DNA of 64,000 bases from Rhynchonema sp. JSB1_4 (taxonomy: Eukaryota > Nematoda > Chromadorea > Monhysterida > Xyalidae): contig JASAMV010001731.1 in NCBI GenBank assembly GCA_030248065.1, positions 117,533 to 181,532 of the forward strand, read 5' to 3'. The notes beneath the pieces were generated by a model, which ran no database searches, had not been told where the DNA came from, and saw only the letters and a list, made by a program, of their open reading frames with translations. Shown here piece after piece: positions 33,596 to 45,732 of the stretch (positions within the stretch are counted from its first letter, which is position 1; the number at the start of each line of letters is the position of its first letter). A program made the position numbers and the translations under genes.

Positions 33596-36500
33596 TTAGT
33601 TGAGCGCACAACGGCCAAACTCGATGTCGCGATACGAACGCCAAAAGGGGTCGAAGGATTGGGGGCCTAATCCCTGACCACAGACGAGATCGGAACAACA
33701 TGCGTTAGTTTGTCAGTGCGCAACAAAGCTGGTCGATGCTGGCTGGCTAGTAGGTCAAGGTTTTTCTAACCTGAAAATTCAGGGAATTAGAACACTTCAA
33801 TTACGCGAAAATTTAAATAAAATATGAAAGAGAGAAAATTCTAATGGATACCTTGTTCTGTAACAGAGCAGTGTGCTGGAGACCACACTGGTCACGAAGA
33901 GCATAACTGCAATGGCAAGCACCAGACCGAACGATGGTGTCGACAGACAAAACCTGCAAAATGCTCTTTGAAACATCACACAGTAGCTCAAACAAATAAA
34001 ACACGTCTGTTAGAGGGTTTAAAACTGAAAGATAGTTCGCTGCTCAGAAATGATGAGAATATCGGGTGGACAAACTACCGACATCGCACTCACCTGTCTG
34101 CATTGAGTCGCTGGGCGGCTCTGGGATGATACAAGAAGTTGCCATTGAGACTTCTCAACAATTCCGACGGTATCGTGGGTTCATCGAGGTCATCGGACTC
34201 AAGAGTGTCCAAAATGTCCAGCGTAGACACCACATCGAGTTCCTCCATCTCCATTCGGTTCCTGTCTGCGTCCGAGTGCGTCCCGGCTTTGACAATGACC
34301 GTATTCGGCGCCGATCGTTTGCCTCGACCGCAACTGGGAGGTGTCAAGCCATCGCATTCCCCGGTTGCCTTTTTGCATAATTCAATCACACATTGGTAAT
34401 TGAGCACAGATGTGTCCGAGAATTTGTAGCCATGCGTTTCAACCGAGGCTCGAGTCAGAGATTGGTCGTATTTGATATCAGGCTGCAAAGCAATGTGCCT
34501 TCTTTGTGGTGCGAACGTTTTTCAGCGATGTTTTGCTCAGCATCTACTACCATCTCCTAATCACAACTCAATAGTGAATCTGCTTTATGGCGACCGAAAA
34601 GCATGCGTCACGCCAACCATGTTAAGCATGAGGAGGGTCAGTGGGGTTCAAACCCAGTACATTTGGTAGGGCATCAACAGTTTCCAACCCGTTACGCCAC
34701 ACACGCACCTGAATGATTGGATCGACTGCGCATCCATCAATGTCCAACAGATCGAACCGATTGCCCCGACCGTCATTCACCCAACAGGTGTGCACGAGGA
34801 AACCCTGCGACTCATCGTCGCACTCCCAGACGTGGTAGATCTTGTCGCCGACCTGAAATATCAGGATGGGTCACTGGAATTTCTTTGAAAGGTGACAAAA
34901 AGGTATAAACACCAAGTAGGGCGAACGCGTCACAGATAAACTCAACAAGCTATAGAAGAGCCAGTCGTTATCGTCATAATGAAACATCGCTTTTGCGCAA
35001 ACGCACAAACATCGTCAGACCAATTAAATGACCCTTTCTTGACTGACAAAACTGACTGACATAGCGTAATTACAGACCTTTCCATATCTCAACAGCGGTC
35101 CATCGGGCTGTGCAGCGTGTATGGAGTAAGTGCAGGTTGGCATCTTGGCCGTATCCAACAATTCGGTGGTGCCGATTGCCGATATGTCGATCAGATTGGT
35201 CACTCGTTTGATGTTGCGGAAGAAGCACATACAACGATATGCCCGATCGACCTGTAATGAGCGCGAGGTGATGTTTCATTATGATTATGGACTGATGTTT
35301 GAGACTTTATGAACAGACGAACTTGTCTGAAAAAAATGGACGCAATTGTAGTGACCAAGGTGAGTGTTGTCAAAGCCGGATTTTGGCGTGAGTTCGAGCT
35401 CAGGCCTAAGTTGCTTGGAGCGACGTGAGTACCTGCCACACGCCACACCCGAAATACATAGGCACCAGCAAATGTGCCGGCAACACCATTGACACCATTG
35501 AGAACTACTAACGTGTAGTGCGTTGGTTGCTGGTTCAGCACAAGTTCAAGCCCAATATAGAACTTTAGACCGCTTATCCGCATTTCAGTCAAGCACCCGT
35601 GACTTGGTTTATCACCTGTTTCAGCCCAAATACAGTATCTCCAACTCTACCAACATACTATATTCCCCGTACCTTTGTGACGAAAGTGCCGTGGAACGAC
35701 ACAACAATAGTCAACGAGAACATGATGCCCTCGAGTGTCCCGGTGACCCTCTGCCTGGCCATTGCACAATCCCCATTCTGAATCATCATGCTGAATTTGT
35801 TCTGATCGATGTTGGTGGCGAAGTTACGCGAACATCGGTCGTCATCAGCCAGTCCCTTCACGTAGACACGACCCGTGAATGGCTTCTCCGTCGTGAACGT
35901 GAGGGAAACCATTGTGTCCTGCAAATAATGACTGCTTTGCTTGTTATTGTCGGTCTTTTGGAATTCATTAAGCGCCGATTTAGTTTTTTTTGCATAAAGT
36001 CAGTTGCTTCAACTGGGTGAGGAACTTTTGTGCGGTTCTCGATTTACCAGGCCGGGAGCTTTACCAATACGAACTGTCAAAGTGCCTCAAATCGTTGTCA
36101 AATGTCTGTCAATTCAATTGCGTATACCAGTAACGTTTACGTAACCGGGAGAATGCCAAATAAGCCCCCAACCCAAAATTTCCCGAATCACCCCCAGGGG
36201 GCTTATTTGGGAAAAAAAATTTTTTTTGACTCATGAACGCTTATTATAAAGCACTTCGTTACACCAACCCTGTTTAAGTGGTCTAAAGTATGTAGCCCGA
36301 ACGCACCCAATTGCACCGTTTATAAACTTTTGGAGAAAGAAGGCCAGATATTCGACTATTTAAAGGGCATTGGGCACAGTTTCGTGCTGCAGCAATATTC
36401 CGAGATATGTAGTTTGCCGAATAAACCCCCTGGCGACCTATGGGAAGTTTTTCATTTTAAAATCTCAAGTCCAATGTGTGTCCCAAATACAGCCCCCAGG

Positions 36501-36786
36501 GGACTTATTTGACAATCTCCGGTACACATGTACATATCTCAAATACTGTAGCTACGAGATATTAACCATTGTATATCATCTCGTCTGATTCCTTGTCTGG
36601 GAATCCCGAACACTCAGACTCAGACATTTGATGCGACCACATTTAGCCTAACCGAATCAAAACCTTCCAACTTTCCAATACCTGGCAGTCAACCAACGGA
36701 TCACCAATGAGATGATTGTCGATCTCCACTCCATGTGCCCAACTGGCCAACAGCAGGCAACATGTGTTTAGCACCAGATGTCGCAT
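33596..36786 (-). CDS. ZP-domain cuticlin-like transmembrane protein
   Basis: This is an extracellular-matrix protein of the nematode cuticlin family, which polymerises through a zona pellucida domain. Exons are about 36,786-36,682, 35,918-35,673, 35,251-35,078, 34,852-34,709, 34,482-34,094, 33,953-33,852 and a short last exon ending in TAA at 33,596. A signal peptide (residues 1-19, CCLLLASWAHG) precedes the family start VEIDNHLIGDPLVDC. The ZP-N part has TTEKPFTGRVYVKGL and DDRCS. The ZP-C part has RAYRCMCFF, MPTCTY, HVWECDD, VHTCWVNDG, GNRFDLLDIDGC and LNYQCVIELC. A basic site RGKRSA is a likely furin-type cleavage site, followed by an acidic linker, then a membrane segment (SFGLVLAIAVMLFVTSVVSS) and a short tail. 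The first six exons are in agreeing phase. The last exon's acceptor is uncertain because its best frame does not match the phase-2 donor before it. Confidence 0.9.
34636..34706 (-). repeat. tRNA-derived SINE head in cuticlin intron
   Basis: On the minus strand a GTGGCGTAACGGGTTGG A-box-like word is followed by GGGTTTGAACCCC, a close B-box match, at tRNA-like spacing. No clean acceptor stem is visible. Confidence 0.5.
36148..36523. repeat. MITE with CAAATAAG(C/T)CCCC ends
   Basis: The left end CCGGGAGAATGCCAAATAAG and right end CTTATTTGACAATCTCCGG are inverted. Two internal inverted copies of the same CAAATAAGCCCCC word lie near 36,205 and 36,420. The element sits just upstream of cuticlin exon 2, in intron 1. 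Confidence 0.7.
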
Positions 36787-39700
36787 TCTGACCAATTTGA
36801 ATGTGTCTATGCGTGTGTGTGTGCACCTCTATCGATGACGCCCTCTTCCTGTGATCGGTCGGGGGTGCGAAGCTGCAATGTCGTTCGTTTGTGACTGTTG
36901 TTCATGAATTTAAACCGATTTTGTGCATGAAATAGGCATTAGTAATGGTGATTTTACGAAAGGTTTGCTTTGAAAGAGACTATTAACAGGCAGCGGAATG
37001 CGGCGCCGTGGGATTTAAAAAGATAAGGTATGGCTAATCTATGTACAGTGGGTATAGACTTAACACAATAAGAAGTCCTCAAGTGCTTCAAACGCAATGA
37101 AAGAAGTGCATTTTTTAAATTTCAAATCGGCGCAGTAGTTTTTACATTGTTGCCAAATACTGTTAAGAAAAACATGACGAAAAGATGTACACGGGACACT
37201 TGACTTTGACATTGAACTTAAAGTGCGTGACTTGTTGCGCCTTGAGTGTCAAATTAACATTGTTGTAGGGTGTTAAGTGGGTCTTATTGTTATAAAAAGT
37301 AGCCGCAAGACACAGTTCTAATAACGAAACGGGTTCACTAAAGATGGATTGATAAAAATGTTAACAAGGTGAAGTTCAGTGCGAAAAAAGTTTGAAAACC
37401 GCCACCGCGCAACCCCTACGCAAACCGTTTTTTTTGGATAAACTTACGCAGATATGGAGTGAAGATGCGCACTGGCAGCACACAACACAATGAAGACGAG
37501 CACTTGACAACGCTCAAGACGTGTGATATCAGTAAATAACGGACGTTGACAAAAATGTTAGTAGCACAATTCACGGTGTGAATATTTTTGAGGAATGTTT
37601 TTTTTGTTATTAATGATGATGACGATTATAATCGATAATAATAACTTTGTATGTCCGGTCTGTCAGACTTGGACCGCCGTGGGGGTTAGATCACTGCTCG
37701 CAACTCACGCCGAGGTATTTGTGGTTCAGAAATTAGATTTCGGAATTTTTGAATTGCGTACGCGTGATCTTGAGGTTTTGTGCGAACGAGTAATAACGGG
37801 ACGCACAACTCGCACACAGAGGGACGCACAGTTTGACGTAAACTGGTGTGAGACAGCACACTCAAAAATTATCGTCACTCCGCGATCTTGCCTCGCGACA
37901 CATACGAAGCGACAGAAGGCAGAAGATGAGTGTAGAGAATTTCGTAGAAATAATAACAATAATAATAATAACGTTGATCAAGAACACGAAATTTGCTCTG
38001 AGATTGGCTAATCACTGCGTCTGCTGTTGGGTATAGGTGATGGGTCGGTTTTATACGTCAGGCGTACATCCAGTAGGTCATAACAGCCGTCCGTTATGCA
38101 AGATGTTGTCGCTGTTGTTACGTAATGTAACGGTGCACATACACGTGTGCACAATCGCAGCTGGGCAGACACACGCTCCCACTGATAATAGAAGACGTTT
38201 GGTTAGATGTGGGGGAGCGTCAGCAGCAAAAGTTGTCACTTCTAGTCATACACATGTATGATGGGTCGGGATGGGGTACAGTTATACGCGCATTGCTGTG
38301 ATCACACGGGTGATATTTGGGTCATCTAACTGGGAATTGTTCTTTCACCCATCTTTGCATGCAGCAGCACTCATTTCGCCCATTCCTTTGGACGCCCGAC
38401 AGACAGGCAGGCAAGTTGGCCTAATTTGACTCTCGATGTAACTGCAACCAATAGATATGGTGTTGGTAGTTTATTGGTTATTGTTCGTATCGTGGTGTCT
38501 TGTTGGACGCACGCAGGTCGGCATAATTATGAATATATTGGGCTGTAATGTTTTTGGCGGTAGTTTTTAACCGTTATGTTGACGCTGATGTTTGCTGTAT
38601 TTTCGGTATATGGGCTAGCGCGCGGATTAGCCCGAAACGGTGGTGTAATAGTCAATCATGGTATAGGGCACTGGTGGTTGACATTGAGAGCAAAGGATGC
38701 ACAAAAAACTGGGTTTGGGTATACAGATTGATTTGAGCGAATTGGCTCACAACTCCTGAGATCAGGGCATAGGCAATTGCTGTGCAAACAAAACAGATGC
38801 GCATAATAACCGTTTTGGGGCCAGAAACTTTCTTTCCGGGATCATGTTATATCAGCAAGGTAGTATGCATTTGGGGTGCGTGCACGTTTTTTGTTTCGGT
38901 GGTGCTGTTTTTAAGTGTGCCCGTAAACGTTTTTGGGTGCACAATTTTCTCTCGGGCATGTTACACATTGCGCATTGTGCAACATACATAGGTACTCCTT
39001 ACATATGTGCAATTCTGCAAGGTTAAAGCTAAGGTAGGCAAGGGGTGATTGTGTAGAGTGTAATATATTAATCGTATACGCATTTATTTGACATACTAAA
39101 TCTAAGGTTGCAGTTGAAAACATGCCATGTAATGTAACACTGGTGTTCAGATATCACTTTTATGAGTGAGCGGTTATGCACATAAAGAGCGATAGCGCCC
39201 CAATTGTTTTTATATTTAGGTTGAGCGCCCGTAAATTTTCTCGTTTTTAATCGCAGAAAACGGGAAACAAAATCTGAACGTAATGTATATGCACCATATA
39301 CAATGGGAATAGGATCACTTTTCGCTGAACCGAAATCAAAGGTGGGCTCATGTTTTCGTTGAAACCTGATCAAAATAAACACTTAACCCCGACACCGATA
39401 GTTGAAACTTTCAATCAGTCATGTTGGAATGAGGAACAAACAATGATTTATGGGTTATGGAATTGAAAACAAATTTTTCGCAGGTCAATGTGGTCTTTGC
39501 CCCAACATTGTTCGAAAACTATTTTATCCACTGAAACCAATCCGTCTTGGAGAAACTGAAATGTTTCAAGTTTTTATAGTTCGTAATTTCGTTTGAAATA
39601 TGATACTGCACCTAATTGCAAGATTTTAAATCGTTATGCGCTTAATTGTACTACAGTCACTTCAAATCAGCCTCACAATCAGCAACGAAAACCGCAACTT

Positions 39701-40930
39701 TTGAATTATTGACTGTAACGACCTATTAACGATCGTGTAACCGAATAACCAATAGGAGGCTGCAACACAATGATGCTCATGTACCATCAACTAAACCTTG
39801 TAACACCATCGGATTTCTGAAATTTTGTCGTGTAGCAGATTTTGTAAAAATGATATGACAAAAGAGTGTTGGTCATTTCAACTGAGACTAAAATTGCCAT
39901 GTCATTTTGTTGCCATTCAAGTGCGTGACATTTCTGCGTGACCGTATCCCTGGCCATACAGTTTTGTAACTGGGTCATAAACACCACAACAATGAAATGC
40001 TAATATCGATTATTAGGCCCAGACACTTGTAATGGTGATAGTGACCCAAAGTGTGTGTTACCAGCTGCCACAGGCACGCGTGAACAATGTTATACATACA
40101 TAATGGTTATGTACGTCCAGTAATGTGAGATTGTGCCTAATGGTTGCACTGTGGGATAAGATTATCCGGTCTGACTTTCGGTTATGCATGTACCGGATGG
40201 CCAGCGAACAGAAAATTTTTAAGACAAAAATTATGACAAACTTTGAAAACTTCGACCAGTTTTTTTTTACTTTTTTTGGAACAGTTGCCCTTTTTCCCTC
40301 CGTATTTAACTTACACCTTAGCCCGATACAGGGCACCCTGTCAAAACCAACACTTCTGTCTCAGTTTCATACCCCCACAAAACCCAGTTCATCTCGTGTC
40401 CTAAACACAATGTTACACTATTTTGGGCATGTTTTACTGCATAACAGGCGTGAAATTTAGTGCGGTTGATTTGCACTGGTCGATATTTCGCATAAAACTG
40501 TTATTACCAGAAATATTGTTTCAAATATTTTAGGTTTACATTATCTGGCCAATACGGTGTCATCAATCAATTAATTTGTTTGCAAAACGTGCAAAATTGG
40601 GGTGAAAAACTTTAAATGGACAGGGATCGTTACATCTTCTTGCGCAAAAAGTGGGACATCTCACGGCAATAAGAAACAAGATCCATTTATTACACACACA
40701 TGAGAAAGCATGTTTGTCACGTTTTTATGGGATAAGTGATGTAATGGGAGCGATATAGAACCTCACCTTTTGGCGAATTGAAAAAACCGGTTTGTGCTTG
40801 ACAAGGCTGTTTGATCGTTGTGCGCATACGCATTAGTAGTGTAGTCCCCCGACACAAGTTGTAAGAATTTTTATCCATATTTGCATGGTGCCATACCATC
40901 TTTTTAGTCCAAACCTCTAGACAACAACAT
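36787..40930. other. Intergenic stretch without recognised genes
   Basis: An (AAT)n-like microsatellite lies at about 37,949-37,972. Open frames here are short and without domains or signal peptides I trust. No RNA gene is recognised. Confidence 0.55.
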
Positions 40931-43900
40931 TCAAGTCAAAAGTGCGGCGCCAAACCTGGCGACCGGCGTCTGCAGCTGCGTGTACAAGAGTAAAGTGCGA
41001 TTGTGAATCCAGTCGTAATATTCGACCATGTCCGATGGGCCTTTGCCATCCCTGAATCCACCCAAGATCAGGGGTGCCCCGTTCCAGACCACCATTTCGT
41101 GGAACGATCTAGGTCGAGTCATTGGCGACATTTCGTACCAGCGATTCGTCTTGATGTTGTAGCCGGAGCACAGACCCAGCTTGTTGCCGCCGCATGTGAA
41201 CAACTGCAATCAGGGGTTATGGATGGAATGTAAGCGATGTGGATGTGGATTACTTTGGAGTGGTATATAGCGATGCGAATTACGAATTTGAATTTGTCGG
41301 CGGATGCCGTATTAAATTTGAAGGCAGCCACAGCGAAGAACGATTGGGCTACGACCTTGTACAAAAAAATTCACGAACACCATTTAGGATAAAACGGCGA
41401 TTAGGTTGTTCAAGGCACACTGCACTGTGAAACATCGGCCAGCTGGCCTGCGCACTGGCATATAATTCTGCACCTGTGCACTGGCAGATGCTTCACCAGG
41501 TGCACAACAGCAACAAGACTCACATGTGCACCAATAGCGACGGCAGCATGATCCCTGGCTTCATAGAGCATTTCGGCACCTTTGAACCACGTGTCGCGCT
41601 TTGAGTCGTAGATGATGAGTGAGGTGCTGATACCGTTATTGCCTTTCTGACCACCCATTATGTACATTTTGTGCTGAAAATAAATTAGTAAACCTTTTTT
41701 ATTCAATAAAAGCAGTAAAACCGGCGGTCTTAGGTTATGAGATTGGTTCTTTTAAGATGAAGCTAACCTTGACGGCAACCGCGGCATGATGTCCCCGCCC
41801 GATTTTCATGCGTCGCACCTCGCGATGCCACGAATTGGTGCGCGTGTTATAGACCTCACATGTGGTCAGATAGATCTCCCAAAAATCGTACCATCCTGTT
41901 CATTGTCAACTGGCTTCAACTACTTAGATTCTCAACATGCAATCTGATGATTTCAAGCCTCATTAGAACCGAAAAGTAGAGGACTTTAAGTTTTTCAGTG
42001 ATCTGAAAGTTAATAGATGTATAGATCAAGGGCTAAAGTTAAAGTTAAAAAGGGCGACTCATTGCTAAAAGTGCCCTGTTTATGGTTTCAGCGTGTAGCT
42101 GAGACCCGCGCCATCACAAAGCCACCAAGATTAAGCCGATCGGTTAGGAATCGGCCGAGATCGAAGCGATTGAATCGGGTCGACTAGGAACAAAAATAAT
42201 TTTGGACCAGCTGCATTTTTATTGCAAATCAGGGGAACCTCGTACTCTGGCCATGAAACATTCAGAAAAACAGTCCTTTCCATATGAAAACAAAGACACA
42301 TTTCTTGGTGTATAGTCCGTCCACCAGCTCATGGCACTTTGTGTTGCTGCTGGCTATTTGTTCCGTTCCTCCACGTTCTAATGAAAGAGAAATTGAGTGT
42401 GACCGATTTTGCAAAAACACTAAAAATAATAAAATGGGTCGAAAAAGATTGATTTCGATCAAATTTAAAATTAAATTAAAATGGATAAAACACGTCGATT
42501 TCATAAAAACAACGATTTGGAGCAAAAATCATTTTTTCGGAAACTCAATTTCTCTTTCATTAGAACGTGGAGGAAGGGAACAAGTCGGCCAGCAGCATCG
42601 CAGAGTGACATGAGCTGATGGACGGACTATACTTGAGGTCAGCCAGCTGACAGCCACGTCACGCAGTGATTATATAAAAACGACTATTTGTCTGAATGTT
42701 TCATGGCCAGAGTACGAGGTTCCCCTGATTTGCAATAAAAATGCAGCTGGTCCAAAATTATTTTTGTTCCTGGTTGGACCGATTCAATCGCTTCAATCTC
42801 GGTCGATTTTCATCCGATTAGTTTAATTTTGATGTCATTCTGATCGCACATATCCCAGCTACAAGCTGAAATCATAAAAAGAGCACTTTTAGCAATGAGT
42901 CCGCCCCTTTAAGGTTAAAGTTAATACACGTATGATACATTACATTGTAGGTGTCTAGTCAACGCTTTCTGACTCTGAACCCTACTGGTTCAATCAGATG
43001 ATAGAAAGACATCATTCACTGAACCTCCACAAATGAACACCTCTTCGCCAATGGCTGCAGCCGAGTAGAACTCTCGATGTTTCAACAGTGGCTGACCAAT
43101 GTGCGTGATGTTCGAGTTGCCATCGTGAATGTACAGCTGCTGACCGGCAACGATGTAGGCACGGTTGTCGACTGAGACGACTTTGGGCGGTTCTGTGATC
43201 TGAAAATGATTTCCGCAGAAGGTTTCGTTCACTAGAAAAAGTCAGTCTCAGATTTGAGAACAACCCATCCGCTTTCAGTCGTAGATGATGAGTCAGGTGA
43301 CACCGGGGACACTTTTTATTTCATACAATAAAAACTTACAAATTGTAAAGTTACAAGCAATTGTAAATCCACTTTCCACAATAAATTTGTATCCAGTTAC
43401 AATTTTTTGTAGCTGGGTACAATAGAGCTGAAAATGTTTCGATGGAACGATTTTCTTTCGCTTAGGCAACCATGAAAACGCATGTTTGATAAAATTAGTT
43501 TCCAATAAATTGCTTCTAGTGATGATAAACATTATTTAAAAAATCGGGCCCGGGTCAAATAATGGATAAACAATCAAATTGTATCGAGTTAGGACGGTCC
43601 CACCGGTGTGCACCCAGCTATGTACAATGCGAGTTACAAAATTTTCTTTTGCAGCTGGATACAATTGTACCCAGTTACAATTGTAACTTCTTACAATTGG
43701 TTCATTCACAATTGTAACTGCGTGAAGTGACTTTTGTACCTGGGTACAAATTGTAGCGTTTTTTTGTAATAACTTACAATTTGTATGAAATAGAAAGTGA
43801 AGAAAAAATATACAAAATTCACAAACCTCCAGGTCCCAGGGCATGAGCCCACTCCAATTCGGTGTGAAGACTTGAGCGGGAGCGGTTGGTGCTGACGTTG

Positions 43901-44048
43901 AATTGCTGCCATCTTGTGCCTTTTGTGCTGCAAGCACCAACACTCTTGGACTCGCAGCTTGAATGGATTGAAGTAATGTGAGCAATGAGATTACGGGTAT
44001 CAATAAGAATCGAGCATGTGTGATGAAGAAAGTAATGAAGTCGCGCAT
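40931..44048 (-). CDS. Secreted kelch-repeat protein
   Basis: Five exons with agreeing phases, 44,048-43,827, 43,199-43,025, 41,895-41,768, 41,673-41,524 and 41,203-40,931, give about 315 residues. The N-terminus has a signal peptide (FLLIPVISLLTLLQSIQA) and then a Ser/Thr-rich stretch. The rest is a kelch beta-propeller, recognised by blade signatures with paired glycines and a following Tyr and Trp: VFICGG...YDFWEIYLTTCEVYNTRTNSW, MYIMGGQKG...DTW, LFTCGGNKL...TNRWYEMSPMTRPR and PLILGGFRDG. No BTB, BACK or F-box domain is present. Together with the signal peptide this points to an extracellular propeller, not a ubiquitin-ligase adaptor. Introns 1 and 2 carry transposon copies. The frame is intact. 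Confidence 0.87.
42050..42910. repeat. Foldback element F, copy 1, with nested MITE
   Basis: The left arm, from about 42,050 (GACTCATTGCTAAAAGTGCCC), and right arm, to about 42,910, are inverted copies of about 200 bp including TGGTCCAAAATTATTTTTGT and its complement. The interior has a second inverted pair (CGTTCCTCCACGTTCTAATG at 42,364 and its complement at 42,560), which is probably a nested MITE. It lies in kelch intron 2. Confidence 0.82.
43305..43577. repeat. Dispersed repeat D, copy 2
   Basis: Reverse-complement copy of 29,815-30,090, in kelch intron 1. Adjacent 43,580-43,805 repeats TACAATTGTAAC-like words and ends with the same ATGAAATAGAAAGTG tail. Confidence 0.75.
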
Positions 44049-45732
44049 GTTGGGCGATGGGGACGCTTTTTTCCTGAAATGTTGATTTGAACGGTTTCAG
44101 AAACAATTGACGGTCACGACAACATCAGACAGGCAGATAGTCAAGCAAGAATTACATCCGAGCTGAAACCGACAAGTTCAAACGAAGGTGTCCATGCATG
44201 GGGAGAGAAAGCTTCGTCACACCGCAGCGTTCGGCAAAAAACCACCGGAAACGTGTGCTTTCAACGGTTACTAACTTGTTGTACATATACGTAACCAATA
44301 CAACAATAGGTAAAACTAATTATTGTATTCACCAGTTAAATTCGATAAACAACTAGACACGGCTACGTATACATATATACAATGGTGCGCAATTCCTGTT
44401 ATTGTCATACAGCGCTCATAACGAATTTTGAGCGAAAAAAACTACTCAAAAGTGTTGTTATAAATAGTTTCATATCAGTAAACTATTTGAAGATGCTATC
44501 CTACGCCACGAAAACAAGCAATTGTATTTCACAAAAAATACACCGTGCTTGCGTGCTTCGTGGAAAATACTGCAGCGTGCGCGTATGTTTAGCACCAGCA
44601 CCTCGTGAAGTACAACGAGTTTCCATTCCAGGCAGACGAAAGTTGGGCAGTTTATTTTTCAAAATGCAACACCATTCTTTACATATGTATGTACATACAT
44701 GCGTATACCACAGGTAAAAGTGAGGCGTGTGGGCTGAACGGCGTGAATTACTTCGGGTCGAATGCATGATACATACGTATTGAGTGAATGTATACATAAA
44801 TATTTTTTACCTTCAGGTTTATGCAGACACTCAACATGCTGTATGTCGTCCTGTTCAAAGAACGCCAAAAATCCTAATAGCAACATCTGTTGCGCTGAGG
44901 CACATCTGAACTTGTTTGATGCTCTCACTGAAAAAACAGACCTTCAGTTGTGATAAGTCATTGTTACTCCGCCAATCACGAAATTCAATAAAAGAGATCA
45001 ATACAGAAAGCTTTTTCTTTTGCCCACATGCGTGGGAAACCATTCAGCGGTGTGTGTTTCATAGAAGTTTGTGGTTATGCTCTTGCTTGACTAACCGTAG
45101 TGATAATGCCAACGGAATGAACCTAAGGTATTGGTCGCACAATGACTTTATAAGAATTTGTCAAATTTTTTTCCTGAATCGCAAAGCAGGCTAGTGACGG
45201 GGCAATGACGTTGCGTTGCGCGATCACACACAAAACACGCAGTAAAGAGAATGTTTCAGACCTGTGGCAACGTGGTTGATCTGCTAGATTATTTTCAGCT
45301 GAAAATGTTTTGTGAGAATCACAAATAGCACAGTAGTTAAGAGTGACTGAACGTGAAAATCAGGATTGATTTTGATGAATTCTTATATGGTCATTGTGCG
45401 ACCAATACCAGCCTATGTTTGACGATTGTCAGCTGGCATCTAAAAAAAAGCCGCCATGAAAGCGCCAAATAATTACCGCATCACTTTTTGCACCGAGAGT
45501 ATTATTATTGGTCTTGTACAGTATCAGCTGCAATTTTTGCCTGATTTGAGGACTGCACCTGCCGCTCCTGCAGGCGCATCCAGGCGCAGGCTCAGTGCAA
45601 AAGATAGCATGCTGCCGCGCCTGCAGCCTGCGGCGCGGCGTCGGATGCACAGCACATACACGGTCGCAGGCGCAGGCTTGAGGCTGGGTCTCAGACGCGG
45701 CGGATGCACAGCTGCTTTTTGTAACCCGTGAT
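44049..45732. other. Intergenic, repeats only
   Basis: A foldback element spans about 45,127-45,410: GGTATTGGTCGCACAATGAC at the left and its complement at the right. A GC-rich patch of GGCGCAGGC-like words lies at 45,550-45,715. I see no gene. Confidence 0.55.

Noticed and set aside
34626..34706. Functional tRNA gene
   Set aside because: A and B boxes are present but I cannot draw a paired acceptor stem or anticodon arm.
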